This document shows, piece by piece, positions 52,190 to 60,149 of a stretch of 64,000 nt of DNA. A program made the translations under genes and the position numbers. The notes under the pieces are model-generated. The model was not told the DNA's origin. It saw nothing but the letters and a program-made list of their open reading frames with translations, and made no database searches. The stretch is from Solimonas sp041659605 (lineage in GTDB: Bacteria > Pseudomonadota > Gammaproteobacteria > Nevskiales > Nevskiaceae): NCBI GenBank assembly GCA_041659605.1, contig JBAZXW010000001.1, positions 1 through 64,000 of the forward strand, in the 5' to 3' direction. The first letter of the stretch is position 1, and the number at the start of each line of letters is the position of its first letter.

Positions 52190-53803
52190 TCACTCGCTAT
52201 GGCTGTTGCGCAGACGCTGGGTCTGTTCGTATTGACGGCGATCGCCGAAATCCTCGGCTGCTACCTGCCGTGGTTGTGGCTGCGACACGGGCGCAGTGCC
52301 TGGCTGCTGCTGCCCGCGGCCGTCAGCCTCGCGGTTTTCGCCTGGTTGCTGACGCTGCATCCGCAGGCCAGCGGGCGGGTCTACGCGGCCTATGGCGGCG
52401 TCTACGTCGCCGTCGCGCTGGGCTGGCTGTGGGGCATCGACGGACAGAGACCGGTAATGACTGACATCGCCGGTGTCGCGCTGACGCTCGCCGGCATGGC
52501 GGTCATCTACTTCGGCAGCCGCAGCTGAGCCGGCGGACAGCGGCGCATTGGTCAGGCGCTCGATTTCGGTACGCAGTGCGTGCGCGGACGCGGCGGACTC
52601 GATCAGCACCGCCTGCACGGACAGGTACTCGCGCTGCGCATCGACTAGCTCCAGATAGCTGTAGCGCCCGCGTGCATAGGCGTATTCCGTTTCCTGCAAC
52701 GCCTCGGCGGCACGCGGACGGATGTCGTTGCCGAGCGCGCGCGCCTCGTTGACCGCGCGTGCGAGCTGACGGTGCAGCTCGTAGAGCGTGGCTTCGGCGC
52801 GCACCTCGGCCGCGCGCCACTGCGCGTCCACGCGCTCGCGGTTGGCCTGCGCCTCGGCGACATAGGCTTCGGCGCGCCGGCCGCTGAACAGCGGCAGTGA
52901 CAGCGACGCGACGAAGGCCTGGTCGCCGGAGTCCTCGAAACGGCGCAGACCGCCAGACAATGTCACGTCCGGGCGGCGTAGCGTCGTCGCGAGGCGCAAC
53001 TCGGCATCGCGTAATCGTGCTTCGGAGGCAAAGCGCAGGAAGTCCGGGTTGGCAGCGAGCTGCCTGGCCAGAGCCGCGAAGTCGCCGGTCGGCGGCAGCG
53101 CGAAGAGCTCGGCCTTGACCTCGCCGAAGCTGCGGCCATCAATGACCGGCTGCGACGCGCCCCACATCGCCGCGAGCTGCTTGCGCGCCGTGTCGAGATC
53201 GGCTGCGGCGGCCTGCTCATCGAGCCGGTAGCGATCGAGGGCGATCTGCGCGCGATCCAGTTCTGCATGCGGCGACTTGGCGGCGTCGACGCGGCGCTGT
53301 GAGGCCGCAACAGTACTTTCTCCGAGCGCGGTCGCCGAACGCGCCAGGCTCAGTCGCTCCTGCGCGCGCGCCACGGTGATGAAGCGTCGCGTGACCTCTG
53401 CGAGCACGTCGAGCTGCGCGGCCTGGCGCTCGATCTCGACGGTGCCGCTGCCGGCGCGCGCCAAGTCGACACGGGCGTCGCGTTTGCCGCCCAGCTCGAT
53501 GACCTGAGACAGCGCCAGCGTCGTTTCCGCGCTGTCGAACGCGCGGGTCTCGCCGGACCCGGCGAAGTTCTCCGCATCGAGCGCCAGTTCCGGCGCCGGA
53601 CGCAAGGCCGCCTGTTGCTCGCGCGCCTGCGCGGCGCGCAGATCAAAGGTAAACGTGCGCAGCGCGGGATTGTCGGCCAGCGCCGCGGAAATCGCTTCGC
53701 GCAGCGTCAATCCATCCGGCGCTGCGTCGGCTTCGGCGGCGGGCGCGAGCAGCGCCAGCGCCATCCAGCACGCGCGGATCGCGCGTGCAGTAAATATCTT
53801 CAT
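52190..53803 (-). CDS. czcC: CzcC/TolC-family outer-membrane protein with read-through tail
   Basis: 537 codons; the TolC protein proper is about 424 residues and ends around TNAPLSAG (near 52530). Signal peptide (ALALLAPAAEADA), then TolC repeats: LREAISAALADNPALRTFTF, SQVIELGGKRDARVDLARAG, and ARGRYSYLELVDAQREYLSV. The last 110 or so codons are antisense to ynfA and basic/Gln-rich with no domain, so the natural stop has been lost, probably when ynfA arrived. It follows the DUF2946-like gene by 97 bases. Confidence 0.85.
   Translation of the reverse strand: MKIFTARAIRACWMALALLAPAAEADAAPDGLTLREAISAALADNPALRTFTFDLRAAQAREQQAALRPAPELALDAENFAGSGETRAFDSAETTLALSQVIELGGKRDARVDLARAGSGTVEIERQAAQLDVLAEVTRRFITVARAQERLSLARSATALGESTVAASQRRVDAAKSPHAELDRAQIALDRYRLDEQAAAADLDTARKQLAAMWGASQPVIDGRSFGEVKAELFALPPTGDFAALARQLAANPDFLRFASEARLRDAELRLATTLRRPDVTLSGGLRRFEDSGDQAFVASLSLPLFSGRRAEAYVAEAQANRERVDAQWRAAEVRAEATLYELHRQLARAVNEARALGNDIRPRAAEALQETEYAYARGRYSYLELVDAQREYLSVQAVLIESAASAHALRTEIERLTNAPLSAGSAAAAEVDDRHAGERQRDTGDVSHYRSLSVDAPQPAQRDGDVDAAIGRVDPPAGLRMQRQQPGENREADGRGQQQPGTAPVSQPQPRQVAAEDFGDRRQYEQTQRLRNSHSE
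52199..52528 (+). CDS. ynfA: YnfA family small membrane protein
   Basis: 109 residues and four predicted helices. The sequence LGLFVLTAIAEILGCYLPWL, then LRHGRSAWLLLPAAVSLAVF, WLLTLHPQASGRVYAAYGGV and YVAVALGWLWGIDG follows the YnfA pattern closely. YnfA proteins resemble small multidrug-resistance exporters. It lies entirely antisense to the extended 3' part of czcC (52190-53803), between czcC and czcB, with GGAG upstream. Confidence 0.92.
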   Translation: MAVAQTLGLFVLTAIAEILGCYLPWLWLRHGRSAWLLLPAAVSLAVFAWLLTLHPQASGRVYAAYGGVYVAVALGWLWGIDGQRPVMTDIAGVALTLAGMAVIYFGSRS

Positions 53804-53900
53804 CGTGTCCTCCCATCACCATCGCCGCCGCAGTTCGAGCGGCATGGCAGGCGGGCCGCTGCACCCGTGCGGGCGTCAGGCGGCGGGAAACCTCAGTGCT

Positions 53901-54296
53901 TCAGAGGGAGGAGGAGAGGGGCGGTCCGCGCAGCGGCGGACGGAGAAACGGGGCGGCGGCAAGGGCCACCCTGGGCGCCGCGGACTGCGGCAGGATGCGT
54001 GCAGCCGGTACAAGAAACAGCGCGATCACCGCAGCCAGCAGGGCAGGCGGCAGATCCAGGTCGAGCGTCAGCAGCTTCGTGAGCATCTGCCCCAGCACAC
54101 CGACATCGCTGTCCTGATGCGGGGCTGCGTTCTGCGGCTCGTCGTGGTGCAGGCCGACATCGTAGGCGTGAAAGCTCACCGGCGGCTCGCTGCCATCGAA
54201 GCACAGGTGCAGATGCGCGCCGCTCGCACGCGCACTCAGCAGCAGGACGCAGAGCAGCGCCAGCAGCCAAGTGTGGATCGCAGTTTCACGGAGCAT
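53901..54296 (-). CDS. DUF2946-like small secreted protein ending in RPP motifs
   Basis: 131 residues with a signal helix (TWLLALLCVLLLSARASG), HLHLCFDGSEPPVSFHAYD and a His-rich part (LHHDEPQNAAPHQD), a membrane-like helix (LPPALLAAVIALFLVPAAR) and the ending APFLRPPLRGPPLSSSL, with two R/G-P-P motifs. DUF2946-type proteins such as CutF and CruR act as copper-responsive upstream reading frames. Here it precedes a Czc-type operon by 97 bases. Whether this copy senses Zn, Cd or copper is open. Confidence 0.75.
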   Translation of the reverse strand: MLRETAIHTWLLALLCVLLLSARASGAHLHLCFDGSEPPVSFHAYDVGLHHDEPQNAAPHQDSDVGVLGQMLTKLLTLDLDLPPALLAAVIALFLVPAARILPQSAAPRVALAAAPFLRPPLRGPPLSSSL

Positions 54297-54354
54297 GGCG
54301 GTTAGTGTAGCAGGTACAGAACAAGTTCAAGTTCGGCGCTTGCGTGCGCGCGCG

Positions 54355-54368
54355 TTGATCCGAGTCAA
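54355..54368. promoter_or_regulatory. FNR/Anr-type box (TTGAT-N4-GTCAA)
   Basis: TTGATCCGAGTCAA. Centre at 54361.5, 59.5 bases before the GTG of the DsrE gene (54421) and 65 bases before the divergent DUF2946-like gene. A -10-like TTATCG/TATCGT lies at 54391-54397. Confidence 0.55.
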
Positions 54369-54420
54369 TGTGGCGTCGCTGGCATGGCGGTTATCGTGAA
54401 CGCTGTCGACGGAGTTCGTC

Positions 54421-54774
54421 GTGGCCAAGACTCTCATCATTCTCAACGATGCGCCCTACGGTACCGAGCGCAGCTACAACGGCCTGCGGTTGGCTGGTAG
54501 CCTGTCGCGCCGCGAGGGTGAAGCAGTCAAGGTCTTCCTGATCGGCGATGCCGCCTCCTGCGCCAAGGCCGGCCAGAAGGTGCCCACCGGCTACTACAAC
54601 CTTGAAACGATGCTCAAGAACGTAGCGCGCCACAACGGTGAGATCGGTGTATGCGGGACATGCCTCGACGCGCGTGGCATCGGCGACGCCGAGTTGGTCG
54701 ACAGCGCGCGCCGAAGCACGCTGGAGCAGCTCACCGACTGGACGCAGTGGGCCGAGCGCGTGCTGGTGTTTTGA
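54421..54774 (+). CDS. DsrE family sulfur-relay protein
   Basis: 117 residues from a GTG with GGAG upstream (VAKTLIILNDAPYGTERSYN). The DsrE/DsrF-like fold is shown by FLIGDAASCAKAGQKVPTG and the C-terminal GVCGTCLDARGIGDAELVD with two cysteines. The family carries persulfide sulfur between proteins. Cysteine desulfurase and two rhodanese proteins lie in the same region, so it probably takes part in sulfur-transfer reactions. FNR-like control is suggested by the upstream box. Confidence 0.88.
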   Translation: MAKTLIILNDAPYGTERSYNGLRLAGSLSRREGEAVKVFLIGDAASCAKAGQKVPTGYYNLETMLKNVARHNGEIGVCGTCLDARGIGDAELVDSARRSTLEQLTDWTQWAERVLVF

Positions 54775-54816
54775 GTTCGACGTGTCGGACATGTCGCGTA
54801 CGCAGGCGCGACCCGT

Positions 54817-56040
54817 TCAACGCGCCGGAGGCTCCACGAGGAGATACGAAGTCGCGCAGCTTGCTTCGCTCACACGGCGCAAGCTGAGGAGCGACGCCTG
54901 TCGCCGGATCGAGTGCCAAGCCACGGAAAGGACACTTGCGCAGCGCACAACCTCATCCTCGGTAGTCCGCCGCCCGAGCGAAAGCCGCACCGATCCCAAT
55001 GCCGTATCCGCGTCCAGCCCCATCGCCGTGAGCACCGCCGACGGCGATTCGCCGCCTTCGTGACACGCCGACCCGGTCGAGGCGGCGATGCCCGGTGTGC
55101 GCGCTAGAAGCTCGGTGGCACGCACGCCAGGAAATCGCAGGTTGAGCGTGTTGGGCAAGCGCTCGAACGGATCGCCGTTGATTGCCACGTCCGGGACTGC
55201 CGCGCAAATGCGTTCCCACAACAGATCACGCAGCCGCCGTTGGCGTGCGCTTTCGTCGGCCAGCGTCGCATGTGCGATCGCGCAGGCCGTGCCGAGACCG
55301 ACGATGGATGCGACATTTTCGGTGCCTGGGCGCAGTCCGCGCTCGTGCCCGGCCCCGTACACAACGCGCTCGATGCCGACGCCCTTGCGGACGTACAGGG
55401 CGCCGACGCCTTTGGGCGCGTAAAGCTTGTGTCCCGCGATCGACAACAGATCCACGCCAAGGTCGTTCACGCGCACGGCGATCTTGCCGAGCGACTGCGC
55501 CGCGTCGGTGTGAAACAGGGTTTCAGCGTCACGTGCGGCGCGCGCCACATCGGCGATCGACTGGATCACGCCGGTTTCGTTGTTGGCGTGCATCACGCTG
55601 ACCAACGCGGCGCGTTGCTCGGCCAGCGCGCCGGCAACGTCGTCCGCGCGAACGCGACCGGCCCGATCCACCGGCAGCCAGGCGACGGTCCAGCCTTGCC
55701 GTTGCAGCCAGCAACACGGCTCGGCGGTCGCCGGGTGCTCGATCACCGACGTCACGACATGGCGCGCCCGTCCCGGCATCTTCGCGACACCGAGGATCGC
55801 CAGGTTGTTGGCCTCGGTTCCGCCGGACGTGAACACGATCTCCTCCGGCGCGGCACCGATGAGCGTGGCGACCTGGGTGCGGGCGTTCTCCACCGCGTCG
55901 CGCGCGCGTCGTCCGTAGACATGGCCGCTCGACGGATTGCCGAAGTGCTCGCGCAGATACGGCAGCATCGCGTCCACGACTTCAGGCAGCAGCGGCGTCG
56001 TTGCGTTGTGGTCGAGATAAATGGGGCGGTCTGAAGTCAT
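54817..56040 (-). CDS. Cysteine desulfurase (NifS/IscS-like)
   Basis: 407 residues from ATG 56040. PLP enzyme: YLDHNATTPLLPEVVDAMLP at the N terminus, SGGTEANNLAILG, the PLP lysine in SIAGHKLYAPKGVGAL, and the catalytic Cys in STGSACHEGGESPSAVL. It moves sulfur from cysteine to an enzyme persulfide for Fe-S clusters or thio cofactors. The tail beyond about residue 380 is longer than usual and basic. Its start overlaps the methyltransferase stop by 4 bases. Confidence 0.93.
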   Translation of the reverse strand: MTSDRPIYLDHNATTPLLPEVVDAMLPYLREHFGNPSSGHVYGRRARDAVENARTQVATLIGAAPEEIVFTSGGTEANNLAILGVAKMPGRARHVVTSVIEHPATAEPCCWLQRQGWTVAWLPVDRAGRVRADDVAGALAEQRAALVSVMHANNETGVIQSIADVARAARDAETLFHTDAAQSLGKIAVRVNDLGVDLLSIAGHKLYAPKGVGALYVRKGVGIERVVYGAGHERGLRPGTENVASIVGLGTACAIAHATLADESARQRRLRDLLWERICAAVPDVAINGDPFERLPNTLNLRFPGVRATELLARTPGIAASTGSACHEGGESPSAVLTAMGLDADTALGSVRLSLGRRTTEDEVVRCASVLSVAWHSIRRQASLLSLRRVSEASCATSYLLVEPPAR

Positions 56041-56774
56041 CGTCGATGTCCGTTGAGGGGCTTGTCTGCCGCGAGCGCAAGGAATGCGCCGCCGGGTGCG
56101 TGCAGCCGCGTCAACAGGTGATCCAGCGGCGCCAGCACAGGGGCGGCCGCACCCCACGGCGGCAGGAACACCGCGCCGCGCGTGCGGCCAACGCGCAGGC
56201 CGGCGCCTCCGGCCAAGCACGCCAGCGTCCATCGCGAGCGAAAACGGGCCGAGCGCCAGGTGCGGTTGCCGAGCCAGCCGCGGACGCGGCGCCGGGCGGC
56301 CCACAGGCTCCAGCGGTTCAGTTCGCCGAGCACGAGCCGGCCGCCCGGAGCCAGCACGCGTGCCATCTCGCGCAGTACCGCCTGCGCATCCGGGACAAAG
56401 CACAGCACGGTCACAGCAAGCACGACGTCGAACGAAGCGTCGCCGAACGGCAGCCGTTCGGCGCGACCGCGGCGCAGCGTCAGTTCAAGCCCCAGCTCGT
56501 CTGCACGGGCCTTCGCGGCCGCGAGCATGCCGCGGTCGAGGTCCAGTGCGGTCACGCGTGCGCTGCGCGCGGCCGCGCCGATCGCGTAGGTGCCGTCGCC
56601 GGTGCCAACGTCCAGCACCCGCTTGCCCGCGAGCGGGCTGGCCAGATCGAAGATCAGGCGGGTTTCGAGGCGCTCGATGGCGGCGCCGAGCCGCGACGCG
56701 CGCCAGCGCGCGTAATCCGACGGCGTGACGGAATTCTCACCGCTCGTTGGGTACAGGCGCCGCATGTCTCGCAT
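56037..56774 (-). CDS. Class I SAM-dependent methyltransferase
   Basis: 245 residues. Motif I is VLDVGTGDGTYAIG (about 53-66), followed by the acidic region ALDLDRGM and the later motif FDVVLAVTVLCFVPDAQ and LREMARVLAPGGRLVLGELN, as in UbiE-like enzymes. The substrate is unknown; because it is encoded with sulfur-transfer proteins and a porin, methylation of a chalcogen compound is one possibility. Overlaps the cysteine desulfurase start by 4 bases. Confidence 0.85.
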   Translation of the reverse strand: MRDMRRLYPTSGENSVTPSDYARWRASRLGAAIERLETRLIFDLASPLAGKRVLDVGTGDGTYAIGAAARSARVTALDLDRGMLAAAKARADELGLELTLRRGRAERLPFGDASFDVVLAVTVLCFVPDAQAVLREMARVLAPGGRLVLGELNRWSLWAARRRVRGWLGNRTWRSARFRSRWTLACLAGGAGLRVGRTRGAVFLPPWGAAAPVLAPLDHLLTRLHAPGGAFLALAADKPLNGHRR

Positions 56775-56807
56775 CCCTTGCCGCGCCCAGTTGCCGGCGG
56801 CAGCCGT

Positions 56808-57962
56808 CTACAAGCCGATCGCGAGCTGGATCGTCACGATGTCCTGCCGGTCGCGGCCGTCCGGCGGATCGATCGTGTTGTAGTCCACACTGAGCTTGGC
56901 GTCGTGGCCGCGGATGAGCCAGTTCGCACCGGCACCCAGGAAATCGGTGGCGCCCTTGTTGTCCACATCCACCGTTTCATAGCGCGCGTAGGGCTGCAGG
57001 CGTCCAGGGCCGATTGTTCCGGGGAGTAGATAGCCAGCCTGCACGTAGCCACTGGTCGCGTCGTCGCCAGCGGCCAAGCCGGAAAGGGCGTGCGTCTGCG
57101 TGCCGTTGTCGATGACGAGGTATGCGGCTTCGACGGTCACCGCGCCCCCGCCAACCGCGCGATCGAAGAAGGTGTCGACGGTCCACACCCGGTTGTCCTG
57201 GCCTTCGACGCCGCTCAGGATCAGGTTGTGCTGCGTGTCGTAGCCGGCCCCCAGGCTCAGCACGTTCTTCTTGCCGAGATAGCTGCCCTGGTTGAACCAG
57301 CCGGTCTCCGGCTCCAGGAAGCTGAACGATACGCGACCGGCCAGGCGCGGACCGTTGTCCGGGTTGTCGGCGCCTTCGACGCCTTCCGCAGCCATGAGGC
57401 GGTATTGCATGCGGCCACCCAACGGATTGCCCCAGACCGCGATGCCATCATCGCGGCCGACCTTGCTGGCGTAGAAGATGCTTCCGCGCACGCCGCCCTG
57501 CAGGAACGGCAGGTCGGTCGTCAGCAGCGCCTTGGTCGAGGTGGTTCCGTAGCTGCGCGTCAGCGGCACGTACATGCGTCCAGCCTGGATCTTCAAGGCC
57601 TCGTTCAGATTGAGCGTGATCCACAGATCGCGGAACGCGACGCCGCTTCCCAGCCCCAGTCCCGGATTGTCGAGCCCTTCCTGTCCGACGCGGTCGGCGG
57701 CGATGTGGGTGAAGAACTCTGCGATCGAACCGGCGGTGCCCTTGAGCGACAGATAAGCCCTGCGCGCCATGAAGTCATGCAGCTCGTTCTGCTCCACGCC
57801 GCCGTCCTCGACGTACTGGTACCAGATCTGCGTCCAGAACCCGGCGTCCACGCGCGCCTGATCGCCGATCTTGAGTTCGGCGCCGCCCGCGGTCGCCGGA
57901 ACGGCGAGCCACCAGAGCGCGGCCAGCAGGCCAGCCACCATATTCGACACGCGCATGTTCAT
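56808..57962 (-). CDS. Phosphate-selective-porin-like outer-membrane protein
   Basis: 384 residues with signal (VAGLLAALWWLAVPATAGGA), then the porin O/P-like pattern: LKIGDQARVDAGFWTQIWYQ, FMARRAYLSLKGTAGSIAEF, LWITLNLNEALKIQAGRMYV, ending VTIQLAIGL. Related porins occur in oxyanion-reduction loci such as the Geobacter ext genes, but assignment to selenite or tellurite is inference. It is 33 bases before the methyltransferase gene. Confidence 0.82.
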   Translation of the reverse strand: MNMRVSNMVAGLLAALWWLAVPATAGGAELKIGDQARVDAGFWTQIWYQYVEDGGVEQNELHDFMARRAYLSLKGTAGSIAEFFTHIAADRVGQEGLDNPGLGLGSGVAFRDLWITLNLNEALKIQAGRMYVPLTRSYGTTSTKALLTTDLPFLQGGVRGSIFYASKVGRDDGIAVWGNPLGGRMQYRLMAAEGVEGADNPDNGPRLAGRVSFSFLEPETGWFNQGSYLGKKNVLSLGAGYDTQHNLILSGVEGQDNRVWTVDTFFDRAVGGGAVTVEAAYLVIDNGTQTHALSGLAAGDDATSGYVQAGYLLPGTIGPGRLQPYARYETVDVDNKGATDFLGAGANWLIRGHDAKLSVDYNTIDPPDGRDRQDIVTIQLAIGL

Positions 57963-57979
57963 CGGTATTCCTCCTTCGT

Positions 57980-58201
57980 TCAGGAATCGTTGTCGCGCGC
58001 AAGCGTGGCCCGCCGCTTCTCGTATTCCTCGGTGGAGATCTCGCCGGCTGCGTAGCGGCGCTGCAACACTTCAAGCGGCGTCGAGCGGCGGCGGCGCGCG
58101 GTATTCACCAAAGGCTTGAGCACCACCGCGAGGATCACAACGATGACTATCCACCACAACAAGTGCATGCCCCAGAAGCCCCATTCACCGTGAAAGCCCA
58201 T
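57980..58201 (-). CDS. SHOCT domain small membrane protein
   Basis: 73 residues: one helix (GMHLLWWIVIVVILAVVLKPLV) then the SHOCT motif PLEVLQRRYAAGEISTEEYE. A strong AGGTGACGG ribosome-binding site precedes the ATG. SHOCT proteins are small oligomerising membrane-linked proteins of unclear role. It sits upstream of the porin gene in the same direction, with an FNR-like box 90 bases upstream. Confidence 0.85.
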   Translation of the reverse strand: MGFHGEWGFWGMHLLWWIVIVVILAVVLKPLVNTARRRRSTPLEVLQRRYAAGEISTEEYEKRRATLARDNDS

Positions 58202-58284
58202 CCGTCACCTCCACCACAGCACGCTGCACTCCCGGTCGCCGCGAAGCTTGGACCGAGGCTGCGCCGTCGCGCTGGCCCTCGTCA

Positions 58285-58298
58285 CTGATTCAGGTCAA
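58285..58298. promoter_or_regulatory. FNR/Anr-type box (CTGAT-N4-GTCAA)
   Basis: CTGATTCAGGTCAA. Centre at 58291.5, 45.5 bases before a GTG (58337) that opens a small frame, and 90 bases from the divergent SHOCT gene. No good -10 is visible. Confidence 0.5.
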
Positions 58299-58336
58299 CC
58301 TGCGCTGTACCGGCCCGCGTGCGCCGCGGCCGCATT

Positions 58337-58552
58337 GTGGATCCGGACATGCTTGCCAAAACCTTCGCGCTGTTCACACCGGCCGCGCTCGCCGAAATCG
58401 TCGACTTCCTTCTGCCGTACCTACGGCTGCGCAAGCACGGTCCGACGTGGCTGCGGATGCCGGCAACGCCGAGCCTCGCGTCGTTCGCCCGGCTGCTGTC
58501 GCCGCATCCGACCGCTGGCGGGAGCGACCACGCGGCCTGGGGCGGCGTTTGA
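58337..58552 (+). CDS. Small hypothetical protein
   Basis: About 71 residues, beginning near VDPDMLAKTFALFTPAALAE and continuing IVDFLLPYLRLRKHG. It has no recognised family. The upstream FNR-like box at a spacing like that of other genes in the window is the main reason to list it; the convergent MFS gene ends 40 bases later. Confidence 0.4.
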   Translation: MDPDMLAKTFALFTPAALAEIVDFLLPYLRLRKHGPTWLRMPATPSLASFARLLSPHPTAGGSDHAAWGGV

Positions 58553-58592
58553 GTATCGCGGCCGTACACCGAGCGCCTCGCTGTCCCCGCGC

Positions 58593-60149
58593 TCAGCTGC
58601 CACCCGCAGCCATCTGCACCCATGCCTGGGTGCCACCGCACAGGGCGCGGGCCTGCGGGAACCCGCGCGCGCGCAGCTGCGCCGCGGCGCGATCGGAGCG
58701 GCCGCCGCCCTTGCCGCAGGCGGTGACAATCAGCGCATCTTTCGCAAACGGCAGCGCGCTCGTGGCCAGCGCATCCAGCGGGATGTTCACGGCGCCGTCG
58801 ACATGCGCTTCGCCGAATTCCTGCGGCGTGCGCACATCGATGACCACCGCGGCGGCGGCGGCGCGGAGTTGCTCGACGCTGATGCACGGTCCGCCGCTGT
58901 CGGCCGGCGCGACCGCGGCGCCAAGGCCCAGCGTCTCCTGCATGCGCAGCAAGGCGACCAAGCCGGACGCGAAGGTCAGCGCGGCGACGGCCCAGGCGGC
59001 CGCGGCGATGCCGAGCGCATCGGCGACGATTCCGGCGAGCAGCGCGCCCACCGCATAGCCGAGGTCGCGCCAGAGACGGTAGACGCCGACCGACGAGGCA
59101 CGCCACGACGGGTGCGCAACGTCGCCGATCGCCGCCAGCAGCGTCGGATAAACCATCGCCGTGCCAACGCCGAGCAGCACCGCGCCGGCGGCAAAGCCGT
59201 TGAAGCTGGAAGACAGCGCGATGACGGCGATGCCGCCGGCCTGCACCCACATGCCCCAGACGATCAGGCCCTTGCGGCCGATGCGGTCCGACCAGGCGCC
59301 GGTGAACAGCTGCGCGAGCCCCCAGACCGCCGGATAGATCGCCGCCAGCGTGCCGATCTCGCCCAGCGACATACCGGCAGCGGCGAACAGTAGCGGGAAC
59401 AGGCCCCAAGCCATGCCGTCGTTGAGGTTGTTGACCAGACCCGCCTGGCTGACCGCCGACAGATTGCGGTCGCGCAGCGAGGTGCGCCAGAAGATTTCGC
59501 GCGCGGACGGCATGCCCGTTGCCGCGTGCGTTCCGGCCAGGCGCGATTCGATCGCCACGTGGTGCCGGGTTTCGCGCACCAGGAACACCGACAGCAGCAT
59601 GCCCACGACGACGAAGCCGACCCCCAGGTAGAACGGGTGCGGACGCAGGCCGTGGTGCGCCGCGATCCAGCCGGTCGCCAGCGCCGACAGCGCGACGGCG
59701 AAGTAGCCCGCGAATTCGTTGAGGCCCATCGCCAGCCCGCGATTCTTCGGTCCGGCCAGATCGATCTTCATGATGACCGTCGTCGACCAGGTCAGGCCCT
59801 GGCTGATGCCGAGCAGCGCGTTGGCGCCGAGAATCCAACTCCACGACGGCGCCCACATCAGCAGGAAAGGCACCGGAGCCGCGACCAGCCATCCGCCGAC
59901 CAGCACGGCCTTGCGTCCCCACGTGTCCGACCAGCGTCCGGCAAAGTAGTTGGTCAGCGCCTTGGTGACGCCGAAGACGACGATGAACGACAGGATCGCG
60001 GTGCGCGCCGCCAGGTGGAATTCGTCCTGCGCGATCGCCGGCAGGATGCTGCGCTCCATCCCCACCATCGCGCCCACGAAGGCGTTGACCAGCACCAGCA
60101 GCGAGAACTGCGCGAGATTTTCGCGGATGCCGAGACGCACGTGTTTCAC
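58593..60149 (-). CDS. MFS transporter with C-terminal rhodanese domain
   Basis: 518 residues from GTG 60149. Twelve predicted helices of the major facilitator type with motifs GRWSDTWGRKAVLVGG and GAWSDRIGRKGLIVWG, then after about residue 415 a rhodanese domain (VVIDVRTPQEFGEAHVDGAV and VTACGKGGGRSDRAA with the active-site Cys). Fusion of a transporter and a sulfurtransferase is unusual; sulfur or persulfide export is possible. The GTG overlaps the ArsR-rhodanese stop (GTGA), so the regulator and transporter form one operon. Confidence 0.9.
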   Translation of the reverse strand: MKHVRLGIRENLAQFSLLVLVNAFVGAMVGMERSILPAIAQDEFHLAARTAILSFIVVFGVTKALTNYFAGRWSDTWGRKAVLVGGWLVAAPVPFLLMWAPSWSWILGANALLGISQGLTWSTTVIMKIDLAGPKNRGLAMGLNEFAGYFAVALSALATGWIAAHHGLRPHPFYLGVGFVVVGMLLSVFLVRETRHHVAIESRLAGTHAATGMPSAREIFWRTSLRDRNLSAVSQAGLVNNLNDGMAWGLFPLLFAAAGMSLGEIGTLAAIYPAVWGLAQLFTGAWSDRIGRKGLIVWGMWVQAGGIAVIALSSSFNGFAAGAVLLGVGTAMVYPTLLAAIGDVAHPSWRASSVGVYRLWRDLGYAVGALLAGIVADALGIAAAAWAVAALTFASGLVALLRMQETLGLGAAVAPADSGGPCISVEQLRAAAAAVVIDVRTPQEFGEAHVDGAVNIPLDALATSALPFAKDALIVTACGKGGGRSDRAAAQLRARGFPQARALCGGTQAWVQMAAGGS

